Source: an uncultured Porticoccus sp.
GTDB lineage: Bacteria; Pseudomonadota; Gammaproteobacteria; Pseudomonadales; Porticoccaceae
Length of the DNA stretch: 64,000 nucleotides
NCBI GenBank assembly: GCA_947259505.1
Contig: CAMYLT010000005.1
Location: forward strand, 1 to 64,000
Direction of reading: 5' to 3'
Position 1 is the stretch's first letter; each line of letters starts with the position of its first letter. The notes below the pieces were generated by a model. It searched no databases, was not told where the DNA came from, and saw only the letters and a list, made by a program, of their open reading frames with translations. The position numbers and the translations under genes were made by a program. Below, piece by piece: positions 34,143-44,695 of this stretch.

Positions 34143-35173
34143 CAGAGGACCCGCCATTGGCGGAATTCGCCGCCGCCCAGCGGGGTAAGGGTGTCGTCGG
34201 CAAAGGCCAAGAAGGCCGGGCTCTGCCAAGGAGATTTTTCGAGGGTAATGGTGTCCGGGTTGCGGGGCAGTCCATAGAAGTCTGCACCAAAGTGGCTGGC
34301 GAAACCTTCCAGCTTGTCCAGTGCGCCCGCCTGTTCAAAAGCTTCCGCGTACAATTCGATGGCGGCGTGGTTTGAATAGCATCCGGCACATCCGCAGGCA
34401 TTTTCCTTGCGATGGGTGGCGTGGGGGGCAGAGTCGGTGCCCAGAAAAAACTTCGGGCTACCACTGGTGGCTGCGGCGATCAGTGCTTGTTGATGCTGCT
34501 GTCGTTTGAGGATCGGCAGGCAGTAGTAGTGGGGTTTGATGCCACCCGCCAGCATCTGGTTGCGGTTAAACAGCAAATGTTGTGGGGTGATGGTAGCCGC
34601 CACATGGGTGGATGCTTCACTGACAAACTGGGCACCTTCGTGGGTGGTAATGTGTTCCAGCACAACTTTCAGGTCGGGGAAGCTGGAGGTTAGTTTGCCG
34701 AGGTGTCGATCAATAAATACCGCTTCGCGGTCAAAAATATCGACGTCGCTGTCAGTGACTTCGCCGTGCAGCAGCAGGGGCAACCCCTCCTGCTCCATGC
34801 GCGCCAGCACCGGGTAGATATTGTCCAGATCGGTGACGCCGGAATCGGAATTGGTGGTAGCGCCTGCCGGATAGTATTTGCACGCAAAGACCAGGCCTGA
34901 GCGCTTGGCGCGGGTAATTTCTTCCGGATCGGTATTGTCGGTAAGGTAGAGCACCATCAGTGGCTGCCAAAGGCTCTCTGTCGGGCGCTGCTCCATGATG
35001 CGCTCGCGGTAGGCGAGGGCTTGCTCGGTATTGAGCACCGGTGGCATGAGGTTTGGCATGACGATGGAGCGTCCAAAGTAGCGGGCGGCGTCCGGTACAG
35101 TGAAGGGCAGGGCATCGCCATCGCGAAGGTGGACATGCCAGTCATCAGGGCGAGTCAGGGTTATTCGGGTCAT
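34142..35173 (-). CDS. pyrC: Dihydroorotase PyrC
   Basis: 343 residues. [10 protein letters not shown] holds the metal-binding His pair, the carbamylated Lys is in [19 protein letters not shown] and FLGTDSAPH hold further ligands. It closes carbamoyl aspartate to dihydroorotate in pyrimidine synthesis. It precedes rnt on the same strand, and the 184 bases between it and argG hold the promoters of both. Confidence 0.96.
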   Translation of the reverse strand: MTRITLTRPDDWHVHLRDGDALPFTVPDAARYFGRSIVMPNLMPPVLNTEQALAYRERIMEQRPTESLWQPLMVLYLTDNTDPEEITRAKRSGLVFACKYYPAGATTNSDSGVTDLDNIYPVLARMEQEGLPLLLHGEVTDSDVDIFDREAVFIDRHLGKLTSSFPDLKVVLEHITTHEGAQFVSEASTHVAATITPQHLLFNRNQMLAGGIKPHYYCLPILKRQQHQQALIAAATSGSPKFFLGTDSAPHATHRKENACGCAGCYSNHAAIELYAEAFEQAGALDKLEGFASHFGADFYGLPRNPDTITLEKSPWQSPAFLAFADDTLTPLGGGEFRQWRVL

Positions 35174-35357
35174 GGGTTACTTCAGCAACGGATTAAAGCG
35201 TGAATGCTACCGGAATCATGGGTTGCTTAACAGGTAATACCGGGCTGCTTGGAGCATGAGCTGCCAATCCGCGTGCCATTTACTGTGAAACTGGCGGCTG
35301 AGCCATTAGAATAGCAGCCACTTTTCATCTCTCAATTTTCCAAGCAGGAGTCATGTG

Positions 35358-36578
35358 GTGTCTGACATCAAAAAAGTAGTTCTCGCCTATTCCGGGGGGC
35401 TTGATACCTCGGTGATCGTTCGGTGGTTGCAGGAGACCTATCAGTGTGAAGTGGTTACCTTCACCGCAGATATCGGACAGGGCGAAGAAGTAGAGCCGGC
35501 CCGCGCCAAGGCGGCAGGTCTGGGTGTCAAGGAAATTTATGTGGATGACCTGCGCGAAGAGTTCGTGCGTGATTACGTGTTCCCGATGTTTCGAGCCAAC
35601 ACCATTTATGAGGGTGAATACCTGCTGGGTACTTCCATAGCGCGTCCACTGATTGCCAAGCGGTTGATTGAGATTGCCAACGAAACCGGTGCTGATGCCA
35701 TTTCTCATGGCGCCACGGGTAAAGGTAACGACCAGGTGCGCTTTGAACTGGGCGCTTATGCACTGAAGCCCGGCATCAAGGTGATTGCGCCTTGGCGTGA
35801 GTGGGACCTCACCTCTCGCGAAAAGTTGATGTCCTACTGTGAGCAGCACAGTATCCCGGTGGACTTTTCCAACAAGAAGAAAAAATCCCCTTATTCCATG
35901 GATGCCAATCTGCTGCACATTTCCTATGAAGGTGGCAATCTGGAAGATCCCTGGTGGGAGCCGGAAGAAGATATGTGGCGCTGGAGTGTGGCGCCGGAAG
36001 CGGCACCCGACCAGCCTACTTACATTGAGTTGACCTACGAAAAAGGCGATATTGTGGCTATTGATGATCAGCCCATGTCCCCGGCCACTGTGCTGGCCCA
36101 CCTGAACAAATTGGGTGGCGCGAACGGCATTGGACGACTGGATCTGGTAGAAAACCGCTATGTCGGCATGAAATCCCGAGGCTGTTATGAAACCCCCGGC
36201 GGCACCATCATGTTGCGCGCTCACCGTGCCATCGAGTCCCTGACATTGGACCGTGAAGTAGCCCACTTAAAAGATGCATTAATGCCCAAATACGCAGAAA
36301 TGGTCTATAACGGATACTGGTGGTCTCCCGAACGCAAGCTGTTGCAGGGGATGATTGATGATAGCCAGCAGGTGGTAAACGGCAAGGTTAGAGTGAAACT
36401 CTACAAGGGGAATGTCACCGTGGCGGGCCGTCAGTCAGAAGACAGTTTGTTTGACGAGAAGATCGCCACCTTTGAAGATGATGCCGGAGCATATGATCAG
36501 AAGGACGCGGAAGGCTTTATCAAGCTTAACGCGCTACGCTTGAGGATTGCTGCCAACAAGAACCGGCAGTTGGGTTAG
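35358..36578 (+). CDS. argG: Argininosuccinate synthase ArgG
   Basis: 406 residues. [15 protein letters not shown] is the PP-loop for [14 protein letters not shown] and [10 protein letters not shown] are family blocks. Joins citrulline and aspartate. Two adjacent GTG codons at 35355 and 35358 could start; the second is seven bases from CAGGAG and is preferred. It completes, with argD and argF, three arginine genes in the window. Confidence 0.96.
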   Translation: MSDIKKVVLAYSGGLDTSVIVRWLQETYQCEVVTFTADIGQGEEVEPARAKAAGLGVKEIYVDDLREEFVRDYVFPMFRANTIYEGEYLLGTSIARPLIAKRLIEIANETGADAISHGATGKGNDQVRFELGAYALKPGIKVIAPWREWDLTSREKLMSYCEQHSIPVDFSNKKKKSPYSMDANLLHISYEGGNLEDPWWEPEEDMWRWSVAPEAAPDQPTYIELTYEKGDIVAIDDQPMSPATVLAHLNKLGGANGIGRLDLVENRYVGMKSRGCYETPGGTIMLRAHRAIESLTLDREVAHLKDALMPKYAEMVYNGYWWSPERKLLQGMIDDSQQVVNGKVRVKLYKGNVTVAGRQSEDSLFDEKIATFEDDAGAYDQKDAEGFIKLNALRLRIAANKNRQLG

Positions 36579-36596
36579 CTCTCTGGCTGGTCAAAC

Positions 36597-36610
36597 TTGA
36601 CGCAAATCAA
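36597..36610 (+). promoter_or_regulatory. Fnr/Anr box upstream of ccoN
   Basis: TTGACGCAAATCAA matches the Fnr/Anr consensus TTGATNNNNATCAA at nine of ten fixed positions. It lies 105 bases before ccoN, fitting the known activation of cbb3 oxidase under low oxygen. Confidence 0.75.
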
Positions 36611-36714
36611 TACCGGCGTCTGACACCTAGGGAATAATACGAGCGGGGTAGAAGCGGGGAGCGTAACTCTACCCCCAAGCTCCAACTAAAACGGACGAAC
36701 TACGAGAAAATCAA

Positions 36715-38160
36715 ATGAGTAGCAATGTCACGACTGCCGGTGATCAGCCGGTATACAACACCAAGGTGGTAAAGCAATTTGCCATCATGACTGTGGTTTG
36801 GGGTATTGTCGGCATGCTGGTTGGCGTCATTATTGCCGCCGAGCTGATATGGCCAGACATCAACTTCAACCTACCATGGCTGCATTTCGGTCGCTTGAGA
36901 CCCCTGCATACCAACGCGGTAGTTTTTGCGTTTGGTGGCTGTGCGCTGTTTACCTCTGTTTATCATGTGGTTCAGCGAACATGTCAGGCGTCCCTGTTTG
37001 GTGGTCCGCTTGCTGCGTTCACTTTCTGGGGATGGCAGCTCATCATCGTCGCCGCTGCCATCACTCTGCCTTTGGGCATGACGACCGCAAAAGAATATGC
37101 TGAACTGGAATGGCCCATTGATATCGCCATTACCCTGGTGTGGGTATCCTTCGCGGTGGTCTTTTTTGGCACCATCATGAAACGCCGAACCAAACACATC
37201 TATGTGGCAAACTGGTTCTTTGGTGCCTTTATTATCACGATTGCCGTGTTGCATTTGGGTAACAGTGCTGCGATCCCGGTGACTGCTACCAAGTCCTACT
37301 CTGCCTACGCCGGTACCATTGATGCGATGGTGCAGTGGTGGTATGGCCACAATGCGGTGGGCTTCTTCCTGACCGCTGGCTTCCTCGGCATGATGTACTA
37401 CTTCGTTCCGAAGCAGGCAGGCCGTCCTGTCTACTCCTACCGTTTGTCTATCGTGCACTTCTGGGCGCTGATTGCTGTCTACATTTGGGCGGGTCCTCAC
37501 CACCTGATGTACTCAGCACTGCCTGATTGGGCGCAGAGCCTGGGCATGGTGATGTCCCTGATCCTACTGGCACCTTCGTGGGGCGGCATGATCAACGGCA
37601 TGATGACCCTGTCAGGTGCCTGGCACAAACTGCGCGATGACCCTACGTTGCGCTTCCTGGTGGTATCTCTGTCCTTCTACGGTATGTCCACTTTTGAAGG
37701 GCCGATGATGTCTATCAAGACGGTGAACGCTCTGTCGCACAACACCGACTGGACTATTGGCCATGTGCATTCAGGTGCTTTGGGTTGGGTGGCGATGGTC
37801 TCCATCGGCATGCTCTATAACCTGATTCCGGTGCTTTACAAGCGTGCGCAGATGTACAGCGTTAGTTTGATCAATCTGCACTTCTGGATGTCCACCATCG
37901 GCACTGTGCTCTACATCGCTTCAATGTGGGTGAACGGTATTGCGCAAGGTCTGATGTGGCGCGCCTTTAACACTGATGGCACGCTGACCTACAGTTTTGC
38001 TGAGTCTATTGAAGCTAGCTACCCCGGTTACTATGTTCGATTCCTGGGTGGTGTGATCTTCCTCTGTGGCATGTTGATCATGGCCTACAACGTCTGGCGG
38101 ACTGTTCGCGGCGATGTGCAAGAGCAGAAAGCTGTATCCGCTGAAGTCCAGGCCGCTTGA
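36715..38160 (+). CDS. ccoN: cbb3-type cytochrome c oxidase subunit I CcoN
   Basis: 481 residues, about 12 membrane helices. It carries the low-spin heme b, high-spin heme b3 and Cu[20 protein letters not shown] has the first heme His, [15 protein letters not shown] and [13 protein letters not shown] the CuB His set, and [14 protein letters not shown] the last heme ligands. It starts the ccoNOQP structural operon after an Fnr-type box. Confidence 0.97.
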   Translation: MSSNVTTAGDQPVYNTKVVKQFAIMTVVWGIVGMLVGVIIAAELIWPDINFNLPWLHFGRLRPLHTNAVVFAFGGCALFTSVYHVVQRTCQASLFGGPLAAFTFWGWQLIIVAAAITLPLGMTTAKEYAELEWPIDIAITLVWVSFAVVFFGTIMKRRTKHIYVANWFFGAFIITIAVLHLGNSAAIPVTATKSYSAYAGTIDAMVQWWYGHNAVGFFLTAGFLGMMYYFVPKQAGRPVYSYRLSIVHFWALIAVYIWAGPHHLMYSALPDWAQSLGMVMSLILLAPSWGGMINGMMTLSGAWHKLRDDPTLRFLVVSLSFYGMSTFEGPMMSIKTVNALSHNTDWTIGHVHSGALGWVAMVSIGMLYNLIPVLYKRAQMYSVSLINLHFWMSTIGTVLYIASMWVNGIAQGLMWRAFNTDGTLTYSFAESIEASYPGYYVRFLGGVIFLCGMLIMAYNVWRTVRGDVQEQKAVSAEVQAA

Positions 38161-38175
38161 TAGGGGAGAACGAAA

Positions 38176-38790
38176 GTGAAACACGACATTGTTGAAAAAA
38201 ATATCGGCCTGATGATTGTGCTGATTGTGGTTGCAATCAGCTTCGGTGGATTGGCCCAAATCGTTCCCCTGTTTTGGCAGGCGGACACCACAGAACCCGT
38301 TGAAGGTCTCAAACCTCTCGGTGCCGTTGCCCTGGAGGGTCGCGACATCTACATCCGGGAAGGTTGTCACGTTTGTCACACCCAGATGGTTCGCCCGTTC
38401 AGAGCGGAGACCGAACGTTATGGTCACTACTCGGTCGCCGGTGAACAAGTTTACGAGCATCCGTTCCTTTGGGGCTCTAAGCGTACCGGTCCAGATTTGG
38501 CCCGGGTAGGTGCTCGCTATAGTGACGATTGGCACCGTGCCCACCTCTATAACCCGCGTGATGTGGTCCCTGAATCCAATATGCCGGCTTTTCCCTGGCT
38601 GTTTGAGAACAAGGTGACCGGCAAGGATACCGCAGCCAAGATGGCGGCCTTGCGCACAGTTGGTGTGCCCTACACGGATGAAGACATCGCCAACGCTGCT
38701 AAGCCTTTTACCAGTAGTGATGTGAAAGAAATCGATGCGCTGGTGGTTTACCTGCAGCAGCTCGGCACACTCCTGACGCAGAAACGCTAA
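38176..38790 (+). CDS. ccoO: cbb3 oxidase monoheme subunit CcoO
   Basis: 204 residues with an N-terminal anchor ([20 protein letters not shown]) and one c-type heme site, [23 protein letters not shown] holds the axial Met. The stop overlaps the ccoQ start (TAATG). Confidence 0.97.
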   Translation: MKHDIVEKNIGLMIVLIVVAISFGGLAQIVPLFWQADTTEPVEGLKPLGAVALEGRDIYIREGCHVCHTQMVRPFRAETERYGHYSVAGEQVYEHPFLWGSKRTGPDLARVGARYSDDWHRAHLYNPRDVVPESNMPAFPWLFENKVTGKDTAAKMAALRTVGVPYTDEDIANAAKPFTSSDVKEIDALVVYLQQLGTLLTQKR

Positions 38791-38978
38791 TGGACCAGGG
38801 AACATTACAAGGCATTGGTACCGTTCTGACCATGATTGCCTTTCTGGGTGTTTGTTGGTGGGCGTACAGCGCCCGCAACAAGAAAGGTTTTGAAGAGGCG
38901 TCAAAACTGCCATTTGCCGATGAGCAGTTGCCATCGCAGGAAGATGCGCAGCCACCGTCTCAGCAAAAAGACAAATAG
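38790..38978 (+). CDS. ccoQ: cbb3 oxidase small subunit CcoQ
   Basis: 62 residues: one membrane helix (VLTMIAFLGVCWWAYS) then a polar C-terminal tail rich in Gln and Pro. Position between ccoO and ccoP and the one-helix layout identify it. CcoQ stabilises the complex. Confidence 0.92.
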   Translation: MDQGTLQGIGTVLTMIAFLGVCWWAYSARNKKGFEEASKLPFADEQLPSQEDAQPPSQQKDK

Positions 38979-38992
38979 AGGTAGGACCTTAT

Positions 38993-39892
38993 ATGAGTAC
39001 CTTCTGGAGTATCTGGATTATCTTCATGGTGGTAGTGACCATCGCGGGATGTACGTGGTTGCTGTTTGCCACTCGCAAGGTTGAGGTCACCAAAGAGACC
39101 GAAGATGGGGAAGCCCCAAAAACCGGACATGTCTACGATGGCATTGAGGAATACGATAACCCTCTGCCAGGTTGGTGGTTCAAGATGTTTGTGGGCACCG
39201 TCATCTTTGCTATCGGGTACCTGATACTGTATCCCGGCTTTGGCAGCTTTCCCGGCGTGCTGGGTTGGACCCAAGTGGGTCAGTGGCAGGAAGAAGTGGC
39301 AGAGGCTGAAATGAAATATGCGCCGATTTATGCCCAGTACAGCGAAATGCCGGTGGAAGAGTTAATCACCCAGCCGGAAGCCATGAAGATGAGTCGTCGC
39401 CTATTCAACAATAACTGTTCCGTCTGTCACGGTTCTGATGGTCGTGGTAGCTACGGCTTCCCCAACCTGGCGGACAGTGATTGGCTCTACGGCGGTACTG
39501 CGGATCAGATCAAGACTTCCATTACCCACGGACGTAAGGGTGCCATGCCTGCATGGGGTGCTGTGATTGGTGAAGAGGGTGTCGACACCGTTGCAGAGTA
39601 TGTCTTCAAGCTAAGTGGCCGTGAGCACGACGAAGCCAAAGCCACTGCCGGTACACAGACCTTTGCTACCTACTGCGCGGCTTGTCACGGTGCTGATGGT
39701 AAGGGTATGACGATGCTTGGCGCCCCTGATCTGACCGATGGCGTTTGGCTGTACGGTGGCTCTCCGTCACTGGTGCGTCACTCCATTCGCAACGGCAGAA
39801 ATGGCAATATGCCAGCTCAGGCAGATAAGCTGAAAGCGGAAAAGATTCACCTGTTAGCTGCCTATGTGTACAACCTGTCCAAAAATCAGTAA
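38993..39892 (+). CDS. ccoP: cbb3 oxidase diheme subunit CcoP
   Basis: 299 residues. An N-terminal helix, the conserved YDNPLPGWW block, a second helix, then two cytochrome c domains with CSVCHG and CAACHG heme sites. It brings electrons into the oxidase. Fourteen bases separate it from ccoQ. Confidence 0.96.
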   Translation: MSTFWSIWIIFMVVVTIAGCTWLLFATRKVEVTKETEDGEAPKTGHVYDGIEEYDNPLPGWWFKMFVGTVIFAIGYLILYPGFGSFPGVLGWTQVGQWQEEVAEAEMKYAPIYAQYSEMPVEELITQPEAMKMSRRLFNNNCSVCHGSDGRGSYGFPNLADSDWLYGGTADQIKTSITHGRKGAMPAWGAVIGEEGVDTVAEYVFKLSGREHDEAKATAGTQTFATYCAACHGADGKGMTMLGAPDLTDGVWLYGGSPSLVRHSIRNGRNGNMPAQADKLKAEKIHLLAAYVYNLSKNQ

Positions 39893-39928
39893 TTGACGAG
39901 GTAATTCTCACAGGAGCGAGAAGCTGGC

Positions 39929-41356
39929 ATGACTGAGGAAAACAAACCCGGGACACAGTCCCGGGATGAGTCTCACGAAGAAGTCATCAAGGTTCTGGAT
40001 CTATACCAGGCCAGGGAAAAAATCCAGACTCGTCAGCTTCCCGGGTTTTTCAGAAGCTTGCAGCGTTGGACATGGATGCCCATGATCGTCGCCTACTTCC
40101 TGATTCCCTGGATCAATATGGATGGGCGTCAGGCGGTATGGTTTGACCTGCCGGCGCGCAAGTTCCACATTTTCTGGATCACGTTCTGGCCGCAGGATTT
40201 CATGCTGTTGGCCTGGGCGCTGATAATCTCCGCTTTTGCACTGTTTACGGTCACCGTGTTGGTGGGCCGTGTCTGGTGTGGATTTTCCTGTCCGCAAACC
40301 GTCTGGACGATGATTTTCATGTACATCGAGGATTGGTGTGAGGGGGATCGCAACCAGCGGATCAAACTGGATAAGGCCCCTTGGGATGGCAATAAAATCC
40401 GGCGTCGTGGAAGCAAGTTCCTGCTTTGGGGGCTGGTGGGGTTTCTCACAGGGTTGACCTTTGTGGGCTACTACAACCCGATCCGTGATCTTGTACCTGA
40501 GCTGTTCACCTTTACAGCGCATCCTGCAGCGGTATTCTGGACCTTCTTCTTCGCTGCCATGACCTTTATGAATGCCGGATTCCTGCGCGAACAGGTGTGC
40601 AAATACATGTGCCCCTATGCGCGTTTCCAGTCAGTGATGTTCGATCCGGATACGTTGATCGTGTCCTATGATGTGGCGCGTGGGGAGCCTCGCGGCGCCC
40701 GTAAAAAAGGGGTGGATCACCGTGCTGAAGGGAAGGGCGATTGCGTCGACTGTTCACTCTGTGTGCAGGTTTGCCCTACCGGTATTGATATCCGTCATGG
40801 TCTGCAATACGAGTGCATCGACTGTGGTTTGTGTATCGATGCCTGTAATACGGTGATGGACAAGATGGGTTACGACCCAGGACTGATCCGCTTTACCACC
40901 GAGCACGCTATGGAGCATGGGGAAACCCATATCCTGCGGCCACGCTTTATTGGCTACGCCGTTGCATTGACATTGATGGTGAGTGCCTTTGGCTACACCA
41001 TCTTTACCCGTATGCCACTTGTGGTAGACATTATCCGCGATCGCAATGTGCTGTATCGGGAGAATGCTCAGGGTTTGTCAGAAAATATCTATACCCTGAA
41101 AATTAACAACATGGATACACGCAACCATACCTACCGCATCCACGTGGAAGGGGATTACCCGTTCAATTATCTCGGTAGTACCGAGGTAAATGTGGCTGAA
41201 GGCGAGGTGTTGAGCATGCCGGTACGGGTAGAACTCGATCCGGGCCTTATGAAAAACCCTAATGCCGATGTAACCTTTATCGTCGAATCCGTGGATGACC
41301 CGGCCATTCACGCCATTGAAGAAAATCGCTTTATCGGTCCACGCCTACGACGTTAA
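39929..41356 (+). CDS. ccoG: Cytochrome c oxidase accessory protein CcoG
   Basis: 475 residues. Membrane helices in the N-terminal half, then two ferredoxin-type clusters: CVDCSLCVQVCPTG and CIDCGLCIDACN. GRVWCGFSCPQTVW is the family block near residue 110. In known systems CcoG reduces copper for assembly of the cbb3 CuB site. It follows ccoP by 36 bases and ends before a terminator. Confidence 0.95.
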   Translation: MTEENKPGTQSRDESHEEVIKVLDLYQAREKIQTRQLPGFFRSLQRWTWMPMIVAYFLIPWINMDGRQAVWFDLPARKFHIFWITFWPQDFMLLAWALIISAFALFTVTVLVGRVWCGFSCPQTVWTMIFMYIEDWCEGDRNQRIKLDKAPWDGNKIRRRGSKFLLWGLVGFLTGLTFVGYYNPIRDLVPELFTFTAHPAAVFWTFFFAAMTFMNAGFLREQVCKYMCPYARFQSVMFDPDTLIVSYDVARGEPRGARKKGVDHRAEGKGDCVDCSLCVQVCPTGIDIRHGLQYECIDCGLCIDACNTVMDKMGYDPGLIRFTTEHAMEHGETHILRPRFIGYAVALTLMVSAFGYTIFTRMPLVVDIIRDRNVLYRENAQGLSENIYTLKINNMDTRNHTYRIHVEGDYPFNYLGSTEVNVAEGEVLSMPVRVELDPGLMKNPNADVTFIVESVDDPAIHAIEENRFIGPRLRR

Positions 41357-41366
41357 ATCGGACAAG

Positions 41367-41402
41367 ACCCCTGCCTTAGTGCGTGTGAGGCAGGGGTGTT
41401 TT
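41367..41402 (+). terminator. Terminator between ccoG and ccoH
   Basis: ACCCCTGCCT/AGGCAGGGGT stem of ten bases with an 11-base loop, followed by GTTTTGTG. It splits the structural genes plus ccoG from the assembly genes ccoHIS. Confidence 0.8.
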
Positions 41403-41479
41403 GTGTATTCTTGCATCCACTTTCCCGCCGAAAAAATTATCTTGGCAGGATCTTATAAGCCACCCGTGAGGTAATCATT

Positions 41480-42004
41480 TTGCAGCAGTCCCGTCATGCG
41501 GGCCCCGATGGCCTGGACAAGCAACCCTGGTACCGCCAGTCCTGGCTATGGTTCCTGATTGCCCTGCCAGGCACCGTGGTGGTTGCCAGTTTGTTCACGG
41601 TTTACATCGCCTTCAAGAATGCGGATACCCTGGTAGTGGATAGCTATTACCGAAAGGGATTGGCCATTAATCAAGTGCTGGAGCAGGATAAACTTGCCGC
41701 CCGGTTGGGCGTGACGGCCGAGATTCGGCTGGATGCTGAGAGTGGTGAATTGTTTGTCACTCTAAACGGCATAGACACCCCGCCGGAACAAGTCACATTG
41801 CTGTTGTTACACCCCACCGATGAAAGTCGTGACCGGACATTGTTGCTGTCTCCCATCACGGCGGGACACTATCGCACCGACCTTGATCAGCAGCTGCAAT
41901 ACCGTTACTACCTGCGTTTGTTTCCAGAACCACAAAAAGAGTGGCGCTTGGTGGGTGAGCTCGACTTCTCTTCCATGAATCAGGTGATGCTGTCGGCACA
42001 ATGA
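41480..42004 (+). CDS. ccoH: CcoH (FixH family) assembly protein
   Basis: 174 residues, one N-terminal helix (WLWFLIALPGTVVVASLFTV) and a periplasmic beta domain; DSYYRKGLAINQ is the FixH signature. It starts at TTG 41480 after GTGAGG, an unusual start codon. The stop overlaps the ccoI ATG (ATGA). Needed for cbb3 assembly. Confidence 0.88.
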   Translation: MQQSRHAGPDGLDKQPWYRQSWLWFLIALPGTVVVASLFTVYIAFKNADTLVVDSYYRKGLAINQVLEQDKLAARLGVTAEIRLDAESGELFVTLNGIDTPPEQVTLLLLHPTDESRDRTLLLSPITAGHYRTDLDQQLQYRYYLRLFPEPQKEWRLVGELDFSSMNQVMLSAQ

Positions 42005-44445
42005 CGCCGTTACTCTGTTACCACTGTGGCCTGCCGGTTCCGCCGGCCACAGACTTCTCCCTTGAAATCGACGGTCAGCCCCGGGCGATGTGCTGTCCGG
42101 GATGCTTGGCAGTGGCCAGCGCTATTTGTGATGGCGGTTTGGCACGCTTTTACCAGTACCGCACCCGTAATGCCGACCGCCCCGAGGTGATTCGAGAGGA
42201 CTTGCTGTCCGCTTACGACTTACCTGATGTGCAGTGCGACTATCTGGAGCAACTGGATAATGGTGACAAGCAGATCCAGCTGCTGGTTGGGGGGATCAGT
42301 TGTAGTGCCTGCGCCTGGTTGATAGAAAAACATCTTAAGAAAATTCCTGGCATCTCCGATGTCCAGGTCAATGTCACCAGTCACCGGGCGATGGTGAGCT
42401 GGAACCCTGCCCAGTTAAAGCTGAGTCAGTTGCTAAGTGCATTATTCGATATCGGCTATGACCCGCGTCCAGTGACAGATGAAGCGGTGCGTCAGTTGCG
42501 TCAAAAGGAAAATCGCCGCTTCTTGCAACGTCTGGGTATTGCCGGATTGGGCATGATGCAGGCGGGTATGGTGGCCGTTGGGCTTTATGCTGGGGCATTT
42601 CAAGACATGGAACCGGTGTGGGAAAATTATCTGCGCTGGGTCAGTCTGATCATCGCTCTCCCGGTGGTGCTATTTTCGGCCTTTCCCTTCTATCAGGCTG
42701 CCTGGCGTAGTTTGAAACAGCTTCATCTGACCATGGATGTGCCCGTGTCGCTGGCCATTATCCTGGCGTTTTCTGCCAGCTGCTGGGCAACGGGCACGCG
42801 TACAGGAGAAGTCTATTTCGATTCAGTTTCCATGTTTACCTTCTTTTTGCTGTTGGGCCGATACTTGGAAATGCGGGTGCGCCACCGCAACGACATGCAG
42901 GCTGAAGCGCTCGCACAGTTGTTGCCGGTCACGACCTGTCGACTTGATGGGGATTATGAGTCCAGTGTGCCGGTCAAGGCACTACAGGTTGGTGATCTGA
43001 TACGAGTCTCGGCTGGGGATACTATTCCCTGCGATGGCGAGATCGAGCAGGGTGCCAGCAGTGTTATTGAAGCAGTGCTGACTGGTGAGCAGATGCCGGT
43101 TGGCAAGGGTGTGGGTGACAGTGTCAGCGCGGGCACGGTGAATAGTGAAAATCCTTTGGTGATTCGTGTGTCTGCGGTGGGTAACAGTACCCGTCTCTCC
43201 GCCATTTTGAGGCTTGTTGAAAAAGCACGCAGTGAAAAGCCGGTTCAGGTGGCGGTAGCAGATCGTGTGGCTGGTTATTTTGTTGCCGCAGTGTTGCTGA
43301 TCGCCGCTGGGGTAGGATTGTGGTGGTGGCAACATGAACCCCAGGAAGCATTATGGGTGGTGTTATCCGTATTGGTGGTGACCTGCCCCTGTGCCTTATC
43401 TCTCGCCACGCCGGCTGCTATTGCTGTTGCCACCGGGGAATTGCGAAAGTGTGGATTTTTGGTTAGCCGTGGTCAGGTGCTGGATGTGTTGTCGACAGCT
43501 GATCAAGTGGTGTTTGATAAAACCGGCACACTGACCTTGGGAAATATGAATGTTGCCGCGGTGATTCCATTGGCAGAGCAGCAGACACCGGAGTTGTTAA
43601 GTTTGGCTGCAGCGCTGGAGAGGGGTTCTCGGCATCCGATAGCCAAAGCCTTTGCCGACATCAAGCCCAAACAAGGTCTCAGTGATATCGTCCAACAGGT
43701 TGGTGCAGGAGTGTGCGCCAAAATGAATGGCCGCGGATATGTGATCGGTGAGCCTCATTTTGTGGCTGAGCGACTGGGGTTTGTAAGCCCGGCATTGCCT
43801 GCTCTTGAGCCGGGCCAGTTGCCTCTATTACTGGGGGAACAATCGCGGCCTCTTGGCTGGATTTTGTTACAGGATCAGTTGCGACCGGGCGCACGTGAAG
43901 CATTGGCTCAATTGCGGCAGCTGTCAGTCGACGTCGTTTTATTGAGTGGTGATCGGGTCGCGTCGGTGGCCGATATGGCTGCCAAGTTGGGTATTGACCA
44001 ATGGCATGGTGCGCAGACACCCCAGCAGAAACTGACCTGGGTTAATGGTCAGCAACAACAGGGTCATCATGTGGTCATGGTCGGTGATGGCATTAACGAT
44101 GTGCCCGTGCTGAGCGGTGCCGATGCTTCTGTGGCGCTGGGGGATGCCAGTGATTTCGCACGCATTCATGCAGACAGCATCTTACTGTCAGGCAATCTGT
44201 GCACTTTGCCTGAGGCTATTTCCATGGCCCGGCGCACTCGCATGGTCATTCGCCAGAATCTGGCTTGGGCGCTGATCTATAATTTGTTGGCATTGCCATT
44301 GGCAGCTGCGGGCTTAATTCCACCCTGGGCGGCGGCAATTGGCATGTCGGCCAGTTCATTGTTGGTAGTGGTGAATGCGTTGCGCCTGAGTCGTGTCCGG
44401 GAAAACACCCATTCCGTTGATGTTATTGCGCAGCCCGCGGTGTAA
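42001..44445 (+). CDS. ccoI: Copper-transporting P1B-type ATPase CcoI
   Basis: 814 residues. An N-terminal metal-binding part with CYHCGLPVP and GISCSACAWLIE (HMA domain), membrane helices, CPCALSLATP copper site, DKTGTLTLG phosphorylation site and GDGINDVPVL. Supplies copper to cbb3 oxidase. The N-terminal Cys-rich domain is typical of CcoI/FixI rather than CopA. Confidence 0.95.
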   Translation: MTPLLCYHCGLPVPPATDFSLEIDGQPRAMCCPGCLAVASAICDGGLARFYQYRTRNADRPEVIREDLLSAYDLPDVQCDYLEQLDNGDKQIQLLVGGISCSACAWLIEKHLKKIPGISDVQVNVTSHRAMVSWNPAQLKLSQLLSALFDIGYDPRPVTDEAVRQLRQKENRRFLQRLGIAGLGMMQAGMVAVGLYAGAFQDMEPVWENYLRWVSLIIALPVVLFSAFPFYQAAWRSLKQLHLTMDVPVSLAIILAFSASCWATGTRTGEVYFDSVSMFTFFLLLGRYLEMRVRHRNDMQAEALAQLLPVTTCRLDGDYESSVPVKALQVGDLIRVSAGDTIPCDGEIEQGASSVIEAVLTGEQMPVGKGVGDSVSAGTVNSENPLVIRVSAVGNSTRLSAILRLVEKARSEKPVQVAVADRVAGYFVAAVLLIAAGVGLWWWQHEPQEALWVVLSVLVVTCPCALSLATPAAIAVATGELRKCGFLVSRGQVLDVLSTADQVVFDKTGTLTLGNMNVAAVIPLAEQQTPELLSLAAALERGSRHPIAKAFADIKPKQGLSDIVQQVGAGVCAKMNGRGYVIGEPHFVAERLGFVSPALPALEPGQLPLLLGEQSRPLGWILLQDQLRPGAREALAQLRQLSVDVVLLSGDRVASVADMAAKLGIDQWHGAQTPQQKLTWVNGQQQQGHHVVMVGDGINDVPVLSGADASVALGDASDFARIHADSILLSGNLCTLPEAISMARRTRMVIRQNLAWALIYNLLALPLAAAGLIPPWAAAIGMSASSLLVVVNALRLSRVRENTHSVDVIAQPAV

Positions 44446-44477
44446 CTTTTTTTATAACAAGCTCAGGTCACTGAATC

Positions 44478-44693
44478 ATGGCAAGTTTATATCTGCTTAT
44501 ACCGGTCTCACTGATCTTTTGTGCTTTGGCCATCTGGATTTTTTTCTGGGCAGTGAATAATGGTCAGTATGATGACCTCGAGGGTGAGGCGGATCGAATT
44601 CTCTTTGAGGAGGATGATGATGATTTGTCTTCAAAAAGTGGTCAGCAAAGCGGACCATCTGCAATAGATCACAGCGAACACAAGGATACCTAA
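44478..44693 (+). CDS. ccoS: cbb3 maturation protein CcoS
   Basis: 71 residues. One helix (YLLIPVSLIFCALAIWIFFWAV) followed by NNGQYDDLEGEADRILFEED, the CcoS signature. The C-terminal tail is acidic and polar. Known to be needed for heme and copper insertion into CcoN. Confidence 0.92.
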   Translation: MASLYLLIPVSLIFCALAIWIFFWAVNNGQYDDLEGEADRILFEEDDDDLSSKSGQQSGPSAIDHSEHKDT

Positions 44694-44695
44694 GG

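Noticed and set aside
35325..36266. 313-codon antisense frame over argG
   Set aside because: ArgG is certain on the plus strand, and the antisense frame has no motif.
37921..38955. 344-codon antisense frame over ccoN-ccoO-ccoQ
   Set aside because: It covers three well-identified genes on the other strand and shows no domain.
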